A DNA stretch of 64,000 nucleotides from Paenibacillus kribbensis (GCF_002240415.1 NZ_CP020028.1:248001-312000), one strand, 5' to 3'. Positions 1 through 8,834 are shown, counted from the stretch's first letter. The notes: generated from the sequence alone by a model not told the origin. Made by a program: numbers and translations.

Positions 1-1140
1 GCCAAGGAATTTAACAAGCTTTATCCGAACGTGAAGATCAATTTTCAGGCGTTAGCCGATTATGAGAGTCAAATTAAAATCCGGATGGGGACCAGGGATT
101 ACGGAGATGTCTTGCTTATTCCTACCAGTATTCCCATTGCAGAGCTACCCGACTTTTTCGAGCCGCTGGGCACTTATGAGGAGATGAAAAGCAAGTATAC
201 CGGCATTGAAGAACGTATGGTGGAGGGCAATGTCTATGGTATTCCGGTAGCAATGACGTACTCCGGCGTGATTTATAACAAAAAAGTGTTCAAGGATGCG
301 GGGATCACGCAGCTTCCCAAAACCCCGGATCAATTTTTAAAAGCGTTACAGCAGATTAAGGATAAAACCAAGGCGGTGCCGTTGTTTACGAACTATGCCT
401 CTGGATGGGCACTGACCCAGTGGGAAGCTGATTTGGCTACGGTGGCGGGTACGAAGGAATATGTGAATGTTACGCAGCCGAATACAGACGACAATTTCAC
501 GAAGGGTCAGCCTCACTATGAGCTGTATAAGATCATGTACGATGCGGCTAAAAATGGTCTGATCGAAAAAGACCCGACCACCACGGATTGGGAAACCTCC
601 AAGGCGGATTTGGCGCAAGGCAAAATCGGTACGATGGTACTCGGCTCCTGGGCCATTGACCAGATCAAAAGCACAGCGACCAACAAGGATGATATCGGGT
701 TTATGCCTTTTCCCACCAATGCCTCCAAGGTGCTTGTTCCGCTGGCAGGTGATTACAACCTCGGTATTAACGTAAACAGTGAAAATAAGGCAGCAGCCCG
801 TGCCTGGGTGGACTGGTTTACCGAGAAGTCCAACTATGCCGTAGAGCAGGCGGGCAGTATTAGTCCGCTACAGGGTGCGAAATTGCCTGAGATTTTGAAG
901 CAATACGGGGAACAGGGGGCCGTTTTTGAAACGCTCACTCCTTCACCAAAAGGACAGGAAGGGATTGTTGATAAAATCGACAAAAAGGGAGAAATCGGCT
1001 TGTGGCAGCCGGATTTCAAGAAACGCATTATTGAGGCAGCGGTCGGCAACCGCCCGGAATCGTATGACACCATTATGAAGGATCTGAATGACGCATGGGT
1101 GAAGGCGCGAGCTGAAGTGGCTGCGAAGGAAGCCAAATAG
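1..1140 (+). CDS. ABC transporter sugar-binding protein (5' incomplete)
   Basis: The reading frame is open from the first base, so the N-terminus with its signal peptide and lipobox lies outside the window. The visible part (about 379 residues) has the layout of family 1 extracellular solute-binding proteins for oligosaccharides: an early segment naming the ligand-binding lobe (GIPVAMTYSGVIYNKKVF), a central GSWAIDQIK segment, and a lysine-rich C-terminus. Two permease genes follow in the same direction, then a GH130 phosphorylase and a CE7 esterase. It is therefore the receptor of an oligosaccharide importer, probably for beta-manno-oligosaccharides or a related plant glycan. The substrate is inferred from neighbours only. 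No ATPase is encoded here; such importers usually share a distant MsmX-type ATPase. Confidence 0.9.
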   Translation, partial: AKEFNKLYPNVKINFQALADYESQIKIRMGTRDYGDVLLIPTSIPIAELPDFFEPLGTYEEMKSKYTGIEERMVEGNVYGIPVAMTYSGVIYNKKVFKDAGITQLPKTPDQFLKALQQIKDKTKAVPLFTNYASGWALTQWEADLATVAGTKEYVNVTQPNTDDNFTKGQPHYELYKIMYDAAKNGLIEKDPTTTDWETSKADLAQGKIGTMVLGSWAIDQIKSTATNKDDIGFMPFPTNASKVLVPLAGDYNLGINVNSENKAAARAWVDWFTEKSNYAVEQAGSISPLQGAKLPEILKQYGEQGAVFETLTPSPKGQEGIVDKIDKKGEIGLWQPDFKKRIIEAAVGNRPESYDTIMKDLNDAWVKARAEVAAKEAK

Positions 1141-1207
1141 TCATCTGAACTGATGATTAGAAAGGATCGACGTAGCAGTCGACGGACGGATAGCCAGGAG
1201 GTGCAGC

Positions 1208-2089
1208 ATGTTCAAATTTTCGAATCTCAGCTACTCCAAACAAAGATTGGCGATTATTGCAGCCTTTTCATTTATTCCGCTGGCGCTGCTGATCACTTTT
1301 GCGTACTTGCCGGTGATCAACATGTTCAAATACAGCTTTTCGGACTGGAATGGCTATAGCAAGCGTCTGGAATATGTGGGCTTTGAAAACTATATCCAAA
1401 TCTTTACCGATCCCGAGTATTTCTCGGTGTTTAAGGTCAGTCTGTATTATTTTGTCGCCACGTTTGTACAGATGGGTCTGGCTCTTTATTTTGCAACCAT
1501 TCTCAGCTTTCAAACCTGGTTTAAAAATGTGTTTAAAGGCATTTTATTTTTCCCTTCTCTAATGAACGGGGTGGCCATTGGTTTTATTTTTCTGTTTTTC
1601 TTCAAGCCGGACGGCACACTGGATACACTGCTTCAGGCCCTGGGGCTGGGTTCGTATGTCAAGCTGTGGCTGGGCAACCCGGAGATTATCAACATTTCGC
1701 TGGCTGGCACGTCGATCTGGAGATACATGGGCTTTAATTTTATTGTGTTTCTCGGTGCGATTTCCTCCATATCAAGCGATCTGTATGAAGCGTCCGATAT
1801 CGACGGGGCCAACCGCTGGCATCAGTTCAGGTACATTATTTTGCCGAGCATCAAGCGGATTTTGCAGCTGAATCTGATCCTGGCAATTAGCGGTGCAATC
1901 AGCGCATTCGATATTCCGTATATTATGACTAGCGGCTCCAATGGCAGTAAAACGTTCGTGATCCAAACGATTGATGTGGCGTTCAAATACAGTAAGGTCG
2001 GTCTGGCCTCGGCGATGGCGGTTATTTTGCTGCTGATTGTGATCGTGGTTACACTGCTTCAACGTATGCTGATTCGGGGGGAGGACTAA
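1208..2089 (+). CDS. Sugar ABC transporter permease, MalF type
   Basis: Inner-membrane permease subunit of a CUT1-type carbohydrate importer, 293 residues. The start ATG is preceded by AGGAGG seven bases upstream. Six hydrophobic segments are visible, beginning at about residue 13. The cytoplasmic EAA loop, which docks the ATPase, reads EASDIDGANRW near residue 193. It lies 67 bases after the binding-protein gene and two bases before the second permease gene, so the three form one operon. Known for the family: it pairs with a MalG-type subunit to form the channel. The transported sugar cannot be read from the sequence; the downstream glycoside phosphorylase suggests a beta-linked oligosaccharide. 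Confidence 0.93.
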   Translation: MFKFSNLSYSKQRLAIIAAFSFIPLALLITFAYLPVINMFKYSFSDWNGYSKRLEYVGFENYIQIFTDPEYFSVFKVSLYYFVATFVQMGLALYFATILSFQTWFKNVFKGILFFPSLMNGVAIGFIFLFFFKPDGTLDTLLQALGLGSYVKLWLGNPEIINISLAGTSIWRYMGFNFIVFLGAISSISSDLYEASDIDGANRWHQFRYIILPSIKRILQLNLILAISGAISAFDIPYIMTSGSNGSKTFVIQTIDVAFKYSKVGLASAMAVILLLIVIVVTLLQRMLIRGED

Positions 2090-2091
2090 TC

Positions 2092-2925
2092 ATGTATATG
2101 CTGAAAAGAACGCTGGCCAGCAGCATCAAGTATGCCGCGCTTTTGCTGGGTGCGTTCGTCGCATTGCTGCCGATTGTCGTGATTTTGTTCGCTTCCTTGA
2201 AGACGAAGGCTGAATATGCGGCCACCAGTCCGCTGACTCCCCCGGTGAACTGGCTGAATTGGGCGAACTATACCAAAGCCTTTGTCAATGGCAACATGCT
2301 AACCGGATTTGTGAATACAGCCTTTATTTTGCTGGTTTCGATCATCGGGGCCACGCTGACGGGCTCCATGATTGCGTATATTCTGAATCGCTTTAAATTT
2401 AAAGGCAAAAGTCTCATGCTCGGGGCGTTTCTGCTCGCAACCCTCATTCCGGGAGTAACGACACAGGTGTCGACATTCCAGATTATCAACAAGCTGGAGC
2501 TGTTTAACACGCCTTGGGCAGCTATTTTACTGTATTTGGGAACCGATATTATTGCGGTGTATATTTTTCTGCAATTTCTGGATTCGATCGCGGTGGCGCT
2601 GGATGAATCGGCCATGCTGGATGGCGCGTCCTATCTGACGATCTACTGGCGCATCATTTTGCCCCTGCTGAAGCCTGCCATTGTGACCGTGATTATTATC
2701 AAGGGCGTTAATATTTACAACGACTTTTACACCCCGTTCCTGTATATGCCCAAAACAAGCCTGCCGGTCATATCGACGGCGCTGTTTAAGTTTAAAGGTC
2801 CGTATGGCTCGCAATGGGAAGTGATCAGCGCGGGTATTATCATTGCTATTATTCCGACGCTGATTGCATTTTTGTCATTACAAAAATATATCTATAACGG
2901 ATTCGCGCAGGGCTCAGTGAAATAG
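2092..2925 (+). CDS. Sugar ABC transporter permease, MalG type
   Basis: Second permease subunit, 277 residues, starting two bases after the preceding stop, with GGGGGAGG as ribosome site. It has the long N-terminal hydrophobic helix, a periplasmic-side loop with the WANYTKAF segment typical of MalG proteins, and an EAA loop (DESAMLDGASYL) near residue 170. The C-terminus ends QKYIYNGFAQGSVK, the usual end of this family (QKYFVKGLTAGAVK-like), so the gene is complete. This contrasts with the broken MalG gene of the second importer near 14.1-16.0 kb. Together with the preceding genes it makes a full CUT1 importer apart from the ATPase. Confidence 0.93.
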   Translation: MYMLKRTLASSIKYAALLLGAFVALLPIVVILFASLKTKAEYAATSPLTPPVNWLNWANYTKAFVNGNMLTGFVNTAFILLVSIIGATLTGSMIAYILNRFKFKGKSLMLGAFLLATLIPGVTTQVSTFQIINKLELFNTPWAAILLYLGTDIIAVYIFLQFLDSIAVALDESAMLDGASYLTIYWRIILPLLKPAIVTVIIIKGVNIYNDFYTPFLYMPKTSLPVISTALFKFKGPYGSQWEVISAGIIIAIIPTLIAFLSLQKYIYNGFAQGSVK

Positions 2926-2985
2926 AACAATGGTTTAAGTGAAAATCAATAAAATCAAGTGTCTCGGTGAGAGGAGAGGGTACGA

Positions 2986-4035
2986 ATGAGTAAATTGAGT
3001 GTGGATTTGGATACAGATAACGTACGAATTGTAGGAGACAGCCTGCCGGAAATGCCGTGGCAAGATAAGCCTGAAGGCAGTGAGGCTCCGGTATGGCGGC
3101 ATTCGGAGAATCCGGTCATTGGCCGGAATCCGGTGCCGGGCATTGCCCGTATTTTCAACAGTGCAGTAGCCCCGTATGAGGGGCGGTTTGTGGGGGTGTT
3201 TCGTGCCGAAACGATTAATGGACGCCCGCATTTGCATCTGGGCTGGAGTGACGACGGATTGGCTTGGGACATTGAAACGGAACGCTTGCATTTGGTCGAT
3301 GAGGAAGGGGACGATTACCAGCCCAACTATGCTTACGATCCGCGACTGGTGCGGGTGGAGGATACGTATTATATCATCTGGTGTACAGATTTTTACGGCG
3401 CGGCGTTGGGGATCGCGCAAACGAAGGATTTTAAAAGCTTTGTACGATTGGAAAATCCGTTCCTGCCGTTTAATCGCAACGGTGTGCTGTTCCCCCGCAA
3501 GCTAAACGGGAACTATGTGTTGCTATCTCGTCCGAGCGACAGCGGTCATACGCCGTTTGGCGATATTTTTCTCAGCGAAAGCCCGGATCTGGTGTATTGG
3601 GGCAAGCACCGTCATGTGATGAGCAAGGGCGGGCAGGGCTGGTGGCAATCAGTGAAGATTGGCGGCGGACCGGCTCCGATTGAGACGACCGTGGGCTGGC
3701 TCATGTTCTACCACGGGGTGACAGGCACGTGCAATGGGCTGGTTTACAGTATGGGAGTAACCGTTCTTGACCTGGATGATCCATCCAAGGTTAAATATCG
3801 TTCCTCCAATTTCGTGCTGACCCCGGAGGAATGGTATGAGGAACGGGGTTTTGTGCCGAATGTCGTGTTCCCGTGTGCTACACTGCATGATGCCGACACC
3901 GGACGGATTGCGATTTACTATGGGGCAGCCGATACGTATGTAGGTGTCGCGTATACGACAGTGTCTGACATGCTGAAATATGTCATCGCAACAGATGAAG
4001 TGGTCGCCGACGACCATGAATTGGGCCGGATGTAG
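2986..4035 (+). CDS. Glycoside hydrolase family 130 phosphorylase
   Basis: Cytoplasmic glycoside phosphorylase of 349 residues. GH130 enzymes attack beta-mannosides with inorganic phosphate, releasing mannose 1-phosphate; some members act on mannosyl-glucose and others on beta-1,4-manno-oligosaccharides. The five-bladed propeller signatures are visible: the early NPV(I)GRNP segment near residue 44, the AYDPRL motif whose aspartate (about residue 118) is the general acid in the family, and the GGGPAPIET and MFYHGV segments around the phosphate and sugar sites. The start is preceded by GGAGAGGG. The gene lies 60 bases after the permease gene and 12 before an esterase gene, so it probably splits imported oligosaccharides. 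The exact subfamily was not determined. Confidence 0.88.
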   Translation: MSKLSVDLDTDNVRIVGDSLPEMPWQDKPEGSEAPVWRHSENPVIGRNPVPGIARIFNSAVAPYEGRFVGVFRAETINGRPHLHLGWSDDGLAWDIETERLHLVDEEGDDYQPNYAYDPRLVRVEDTYYIIWCTDFYGAALGIAQTKDFKSFVRLENPFLPFNRNGVLFPRKLNGNYVLLSRPSDSGHTPFGDIFLSESPDLVYWGKHRHVMSKGGQGWWQSVKIGGGPAPIETTVGWLMFYHGVTGTCNGLVYSMGVTVLDLDDPSKVKYRSSNFVLTPEEWYEERGFVPNVVFPCATLHDADTGRIAIYYGAADTYVGVAYTTVSDMLKYVIATDEVVADDHELGRM

Positions 4036-4047
4036 GAGGAGATTTGA

Positions 4048-5007
4048 ATGCCGGAGGATATGTCTTTACAGCAATTGCAATCGTATACGGGCAGTAGCCC
4101 GAAGCCCTCGGATTTTGATGCATACTGGGAGCGGGCACTACAGGAGCTGGAGCAGCAGCCGCTGGATTACACGCTGGAGCCGGCCGATTTCAGTTCTCCA
4201 CTGGTGGAGTGCTACCACCTGTATTTTACAGGGGTGGGCGGAGCGAAGGTTCATGGCAAGCTTGCCCGTCCCAAAAAGATTACAGGGAAAGGCCCGGCTT
4301 TGGCTATGTTTCACGGGTACTCCTGTGACAGCGGCGACTGGTTCGACAAGGTGAGCTATGCCGCGCACGGTTTTATCGTGCTGGCTATGGATTGCCGGGG
4401 ACAAGGCGGGCCGTCGGAGGACAATTTGCAGGTTCAGGGAACAACGATTCGCGGGCATGTGATTCGGGGAATTGACGACCCGGACCCGGATCGGTTGTAT
4501 TACCGCAACGTATTCTTGGATACCGTACAGACGGTGCGTATCTTAATGTCTATGGAGCAGGTCGACCCCGAACGGATCGGCGCATTTGGCTGCTCCCAGG
4601 GAGGGGCATTAACGGTTGCCTGTGCTGCGCTGGAGCCTCGTGTCCGTGTAGCGGTCCCGGTATATCCGTTCCTGTCGGACTATAAAAGAGCGTGGGCGCT
4701 GGATGCAACGACATCTGCATATGAGGAATTGGTATATTATTTTCGTTGGTTTGATCCAAATCATGTGCGTGAGGAGGAGCTATTCCACCGATTAGGCTAC
4801 ATTGATATTCAACATTTGGCAGATCGTATTCGCGGTCGTGTGTTATTTGTGACGGGACTGTCAGACATCGTTTGTCCACCCTCTACGCAATTTGCGGTGT
4901 ACAATAAAATCGTATCCGATAAGGAAATGCTTCTGTATCACGAATACGGTCATGAGTACCTGCCCTATCTGTCGGATCGTGCCATGAGCGAATTTTTGCA
5001 GCTATAG
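4048..5007 (+). CDS. CE7 acetyl esterase (cephalosporin-C deacetylase / acetylxylan esterase family)
   Basis: An alpha/beta hydrolase of 319 residues, the typical length of carbohydrate esterase family 7. Family hallmarks are in order: RGQGG after the oxyanion region (about residue 117), the nucleophile elbow GCSQGG with serine near 183, an acid in GLSDIVCPP, and the C-terminal histidine in HEYGHEYLP. No signal peptide is present, so it acts in the cytoplasm. Known for CE7: these enzymes remove acetyl groups from short xylo-oligosaccharides and other small esters. Behind GH130 and an importer, the likely job is deacetylation of imported acetylated oligosaccharides before phosphorolysis; this is inference. 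An AGGAGGAG ribosome site overlaps the end of the previous gene region. Confidence 0.9.
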   Translation: MPEDMSLQQLQSYTGSSPKPSDFDAYWERALQELEQQPLDYTLEPADFSSPLVECYHLYFTGVGGAKVHGKLARPKKITGKGPALAMFHGYSCDSGDWFDKVSYAAHGFIVLAMDCRGQGGPSEDNLQVQGTTIRGHVIRGIDDPDPDRLYYRNVFLDTVQTVRILMSMEQVDPERIGAFGCSQGGALTVACAALEPRVRVAVPVYPFLSDYKRAWALDATTSAYEELVYYFRWFDPNHVREEELFHRLGYIDIQHLADRIRGRVLFVTGLSDIVCPPSTQFAVYNKIVSDKEMLLYHEYGHEYLPYLSDRAMSEFLQL

Positions 5008-5082
5008 GGGTTGAACTTAATCACAGGCTCCTTTATAGTGTTAGCTATAACCTTCGTGAACGCGTAATAAATGAATGCCCCA

Positions 5083-5147
5083 TTTGTATAACCTCAATAA
5101 TATGGTTTGAGGGTCTCTACCAGGAACCGATAAATCCTGATTACAAA
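5083..5147 (+). promoter_or_regulatory. Adenine-sensing purine riboswitch aptamer
   Basis: Read as RNA this matches the purine aptamer piece by piece: P1 TTTGTA/TACAAA, the TATAA junction, P2 CCTCAA/TTGAGG closed by a TAATATGG loop, the junction GTCTCTACC, P3 CAGGA/TCCTG with a loop ACCGATAAA, and the closing GATTAC. The base that reads the ligand (position 74 of the xpt numbering, here T at 5141) is U, which specifies adenine; guanine switches have C. It sits before a PbuE-like exporter gene, as the B. subtilis adenine switch does. Confidence 0.95.
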
Positions 5148-5188
5148 AAGTGTACGTCCTGTACATTTCTTGTGGTCAGGATTTTTTT
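5133..5188 (+). terminator. Riboswitch-controlled terminator
   Basis: The arm AATCCTGATTACAA pairs with TTGTGGTCAGGATT (with G-U pairs) and is followed by a run of T. Its left arm is the 3' part of aptamer P3 and P1, so the aptamer and the terminator cannot form together. Adenine binding should therefore prevent termination, making this an ON switch as in B. subtilis pbuE. Confidence 0.9.
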
Positions 5189-5231
5189 ACGTCATACGAG
5201 GGATTTACATGACAGCAAAGGAGCTAATGTA

Positions 5232-6416
5232 ATGAACTTTAAAGTAGTTATTTTGACGCTTGCGACCTTTACGGTGGGTCTGGTGGAGTTAATTATCGGT
5301 GGCGTGCTGCCTCAGATTGCACAGGATTTGAATGTCTCTGTAAGCACGGCAGGTCAGCTTATTATGATCTATGCCCTCGTCTACGCAATCGCTGGGCCGA
5401 CTTTATTGGCGCTGACCGCCAGAATTGAACGAAAACGGCTGTATTTGTGGTCGATGTTTATCTTTATTCTGGGAAGCCTGCTGGCCTTCTGGAGCCCGAA
5501 TTATGCAGTATTGTTTGTATCCCGTATCGTTACCGCTGCAAGCGGATCGCTGATTGTGACGTTATCACTGACCATTGCGGTCAAAGTCGTGTCCAAGGCT
5601 TATCAGGCCCGAGTCCTCGGTGTCATCTCCATGGGGGTCAGCTCGTCCATCGTGCTTGGCATTCCAGCCGGGGTGCTGATTGGCAATGCATTGGGCTGGC
5701 GCGTGCTGTTCCTCATCATTGCCTTGTTGACGGTAGTCTCTATGGTCGTTATGAACTTGTTTATGGAGCGAATTCCGACGGAGCATGTTGTGCCTATGCG
5801 CGAGCAATTAAAATCCTTGAAAAATGCCAAAGTGATCAGTGCCCATCTGGTGACGACGCTGACACTGGCGGGACACTACACGTTGTATGCGTATTTTACT
5901 CCGTTTTTGGAGAATCTTATGGGCTTAAACGCCTCGTGGGTTAGTGTGGCCTATTTCGTTTTTGGACTGGCGGCAGTGAGCGGCGGCTTTATTGGCGGCT
6001 CGTTGGCTGACCGGTTCGGCACAGCGAAAAGTATTCTTATCGTTGTTGGTGTGTTTATCGCTGTAATGTTCCTGCTGCCGTTCTCCATTCATTCGATTTA
6101 TGTGTTTGCACCGCTCCTGATCATCTGGGGGATACTGAGCTGGGCCTTGTCGCCGCCGATGCAGAGCTATCTTATTGAACATGCGCCCGAATCGGGTAGC
6201 ATTCAGCAAAGCTTTAATTTCTCTGCCCTTCAGGTCGGGATCGCTCTTGGCTCGGCCTTGGGCGGGGTAGTGATTGAGCATAGCGAATCTGTTGCTACGA
6301 ATGCCTGGGTAGGCGGGGCGTTTGTGATGGTTGCCTTTGTATGCGGCGTATTTTCAATTACCAGAACCGGAATATCGCATACTGTCAGAGGGCACGAACA
6401 CCAATCCGTTTTATAG
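5232..6416 (+). CDS. pbuE: Purine efflux MFS transporter, PbuE-like
   Basis: Twelve-helix major facilitator protein of 394 residues. The chosen ATG at 5232 has AAAGGAG upstream and gives MNFKVVILTLATFTVGLVEL, which aligns by eye with the N-terminus of B. subtilis PbuE (YdhL). Other shared stretches include TARIERKRLYL, the SAHLVT..TLAGHYTLYAYF segment and SYLIEHAPES. PbuE exports hypoxanthine, adenine and purine analogues, keeping the purine pool in check. Control by the upstream adenine riboswitch strongly supports this substrate class. The gene stands alone: upstream is the glycan operon and downstream an ABC-F gene with its own promoter. The longer frame from 5172 starts inside the terminator and is rejected. 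Confidence 0.92.
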   Translation: MNFKVVILTLATFTVGLVELIIGGVLPQIAQDLNVSVSTAGQLIMIYALVYAIAGPTLLALTARIERKRLYLWSMFIFILGSLLAFWSPNYAVLFVSRIVTAASGSLIVTLSLTIAVKVVSKAYQARVLGVISMGVSSSIVLGIPAGVLIGNALGWRVLFLIIALLTVVSMVVMNLFMERIPTEHVVPMREQLKSLKNAKVISAHLVTTLTLAGHYTLYAYFTPFLENLMGLNASWVSVAYFVFGLAAVSGGFIGGSLADRFGTAKSILIVVGVFIAVMFLLPFSIHSIYVFAPLLIIWGILSWALSPPMQSYLIEHAPESGSIQQSFNFSALQVGIALGSALGGVVIEHSESVATNAWVGGAFVMVAFVCGVFSITRTGISHTVRGHEHQSVL

Positions 6417-6436
6417 TTCGATAGGCCATCCCCCTC

Positions 6437-6465
6437 TTTCATAATGCGATAAACCATGTTATACT
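6437..6465 (+). promoter_or_regulatory. Putative sigma-A promoter of ABC-F leader
   Basis: A TTTCAT box and a TATACT box separated by 17 bases. Transcription from here would begin about 25 bases before the small ORF at 6497, so the ORF and the following terminator would form the leader of the ABC-F gene. Confidence 0.5.
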
Positions 6466-6496
6466 ACACACAACTATGAAGAAGGGGGTGAGGTAG

Positions 6497-6640
6497 GTGA
6501 ATCACGAGATGCTGAACAACCGTATTAGCCAGCTGCCGATTGCTATGGCTGGCATTGTTCATGCTTTTCCATACAGCGGGAGAAGTCTGTCCAATTTTAA
6601 GCATACGGTTGTAAACATCGCGAGAAGACGCCTACCTTAA
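6497..6640 (+). CDS. Small upstream ORF / possible leader peptide of ABC-F gene
   Basis: A 47-codon frame starting at GTG behind GGGGGTGAGG and encoding VNHEMLNNRISQLP... ending ARRRLP. It is basic at the C-terminus and has no recognised family. It lies between a putative promoter and an intrinsic terminator in front of the ABC-F gene. In Firmicutes, resistance-type ABC-F genes (such as vmlR of B. subtilis) are often controlled by a translated upstream ORF, where ribosome stalling prevents a terminator from forming. The order here fits that scheme, but the peptide is longer than most leader peptides and could be an independent small protein. Confidence 0.5.
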   Translation: MNHEMLNNRISQLPIAMAGIVHAFPYSGRSLSNFKHTVVNIARRRLP

Positions 6641-6666
6641 CTCGAACGGATTGCTGTACCTTCCGA

Positions 6667-6699
6667 AGAGTCGCGGGGCTTGCTCCTGCGGCTCTTTTT
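6667..6699 (+). terminator. Intrinsic terminator in ABC-F leader (probable attenuator)
   Basis: AGAGTCGCGGG pairs with CCTGCGGCTCT over eleven positions (two wobble pairs) with a seven-base loop and is followed by TTTTTG. It stands 45 bases before the ABC-F start, with no clear promoter in between. Transcripts of the ABC-F gene must then pass it, which suggests attenuation. Confidence 0.8.
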
Positions 6700-6743
6700 G
6701 TGTACCCAGGTAAGGGTCTTCCTAAATAAAGGAGAGCCTGAAC

Positions 6744-8834
6744 ATGTATATTGTAAACGGTCAACAATTGAAGAAATATCACGCTGCAAATCTGATTCTG
6801 GATGGTGCCTCATTTGAAATCCATACAGGGGAAAAGGTCGGTCTCATTGGCCGCAACGGAAGCGGCAAAACGACCCTGCTACGCCTGATTGCGCGTTTGT
6901 CCCGCCCGGATGAAGGCCAGCTTGTCATCGCCAAGGATGCGAAAATCGGCTACCTGCCGCAAATCCCGGCGGAGTTTGAGAACTTCACTGTATACGAAAC
7001 GCTGGCTTACGCCTATCGTGAGCTGCAGGATTGCCGCAGCCAGATGAGCAGGCTGGAGCGGGAAATGTCAGATCCGGTTGTGGCGGCGGATATGGATCGT
7101 TTGGAAAAGCTGCTGCAATCGTATGCTGCCTTGCAGGAGCGGTTTGAGCGCAGCGGCGGCTATGAAATGGATGCCAATATAGATCAGGTGGCAGATGGAC
7201 TGCGCATTCCCAAAGCTATGTATACGCGCAGCTTTGGCTCATTGTCTGGTGGAGAGAAAACAAAAATAGCGCTGGCATCACAGCTCATCGGTCGGCCGGA
7301 TTTATTGCTGCTGGATGAGCCGACCAACCATCTGGATTTGAAGGGGCTGGAATGGCTGGAGCAATTTTTGCAGGGCTATACAGGTGCGTGTGTGGTTGTA
7401 TCCCATGATCGTTATTTTCTGGATCGGGTCGCCGTCAAGATGATTGAGCTGGAGGATGGCGAGGCGTTTACGTACTATACGAATTACAGCAGCTACGTCA
7501 AGGAAAAGGAAGAACGTCTGCTGCTGCAGTTCGAGGATTATAAGGAGCAGCAAAAGCGGATCAAAAAGATGAAGGAGGCCATTCGGCGTTTTGAAGAGTG
7601 GGGCCGCAATGGCGACAACGAAAAGTTTTTTAAAAAAGCGGCCTCGATCCGTAAAGCCTTGGAGCGTATGGAGCTGGTGAAGCGGCCTGTGCTGGACCCT
7701 CAAGGTGCCGAGTTTCACTTAAAGCTGGAGGATCGCTCGGGTCGCAGGGTGCTGGCATTTGAGGAAATCGTCAAATCCTATGGAGAGCGGCAGATATTGA
7801 AAGGGGCCACAGGCAATCTGGAGTTTGGTGAAAAGGTGGCACTGCTGGGTGATAACGGCTCAGGCAAAACGACACTGCTCAAGCTGCTGCTTGGTCAGGA
7901 AAGCGCGGATGCGGGGACGGTACAATGGGGCGCGCGCGTGGAATATGGATATCTGGCACAGCAAGAGAGAGAACGGGATAGCCGGGCGACCGTGCTTGCT
8001 TATTTCAAGGAAGAAGCTGGCGTAGAGGAAGGCGAAGCGCGCGGGCTGCTGGCGAAGTATTTATTTTACGGTGCCGATGTGTTTAAGCCTGTGAGCATGC
8101 TGTCCGGTGGGGAGTGGTCCCGCTTGCGGCTGGCACTGCTGGTGATGAAAAAGCCGAATCTGTTGGTGCTGGATGAGCCGACCAACCATCTGGACATCGA
8201 CTCACGCGAGGCGCTGGAGGAAGCGCTCGACACCTACACGGGAACGGTGCTGGCGATTTCACATGATCGCTACTTTGTGAATAAGCTGGCCGGGCGTGTG
8301 TGGGAGCTGGAAAATGGTAAGCTGACCTTTTATCTGGGCAGCTTTGATGAATACCGGGCGAAGAAGCGGGAGCTGGAAAGCGCCCGCTTGCAGTGCGAGG
8401 GGGATGCCGGGGCACGCGCGGCATCTGCAAGTAGAGCCGCGGCTGCTGGCGGCTCAGGCTCGGGCCTGGCTGCACATTCCGGTGCAGCCAGCAATGGCGC
8501 GGGGACGGCTGCGCGTACAGGAGCGGCCCCCGGAGCCGATGCGAGCGGCGCACGCTCCGGGGCGGCAGGCCGCCGGGGCTCGTCCGACGCCGGAGCGGAA
8601 TCGGGGGCGCGCGGAGCGAAAGCCGCGAAGCCGTCCCGCACGCCCGCCGTATCCAGCGAGCGGCTGGAGCGGGCCATTGCCGCCAAGGAAGCGGAATTGG
8701 CGGCGACGGATGCCGAGCTGGAGCTGCTCGGCACAAGCAGCGACACGGCGCGCATGGCGGAGCTGTGGGACGCGCGGGAAGGGCTGCAAGCGGAGCTGGA
8801 CACATTGCTCGGCGAGTGGGTCGAGCTGGAGTAG
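6744..8834 (+). CDS. ABC-F family ATPase with Ala/Gly-rich C-terminal linker
   Basis: Soluble protein of 696 residues with two ABC domains and no membrane segments. Walker A motifs are GRNGSGKT (36-43) and GDNGSGKT (about 368), signatures are LSGGE (about 168 and 452), and each half has the LDEPTNHLD Walker B. The interdomain linker (about 245-320) is charged and helical, the part that reaches the ribosomal tRNA sites in ABC-F proteins. After the second domain comes an Ala/Gly/Ser-rich stretch (about 555-635), very GC-rich in the DNA, then a short coiled coil. ABC-F proteins either protect ribosomes from antibiotics or act as translation factors. The leader with a small ORF and terminator favours the resistance type, but the subfamily is not assigned. 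Confidence 0.9.
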   Translation: MYIVNGQQLKKYHAANLILDGASFEIHTGEKVGLIGRNGSGKTTLLRLIARLSRPDEGQLVIAKDAKIGYLPQIPAEFENFTVYETLAYAYRELQDCRSQMSRLEREMSDPVVAADMDRLEKLLQSYAALQERFERSGGYEMDANIDQVADGLRIPKAMYTRSFGSLSGGEKTKIALASQLIGRPDLLLLDEPTNHLDLKGLEWLEQFLQGYTGACVVVSHDRYFLDRVAVKMIELEDGEAFTYYTNYSSYVKEKEERLLLQFEDYKEQQKRIKKMKEAIRRFEEWGRNGDNEKFFKKAASIRKALERMELVKRPVLDPQGAEFHLKLEDRSGRRVLAFEEIVKSYGERQILKGATGNLEFGEKVALLGDNGSGKTTLLKLLLGQESADAGTVQWGARVEYGYLAQQERERDSRATVLAYFKEEAGVEEGEARGLLAKYLFYGADVFKPVSMLSGGEWSRLRLALLVMKKPNLLVLDEPTNHLDIDSREALEEALDTYTGTVLAISHDRYFVNKLAGRVWELENGKLTFYLGSFDEYRAKKRELESARLQCEGDAGARAASASRAAAAGGSGSGLAAHSGAASNGAGTAARTGAAPGADASGARSGAAGRRGSSDAGAESGARGAKAAKPSRTPAVSSERLERAIAAKEAELAATDAELELLGTSSDTARMAELWDAREGLQAELDTLLGEWVELE

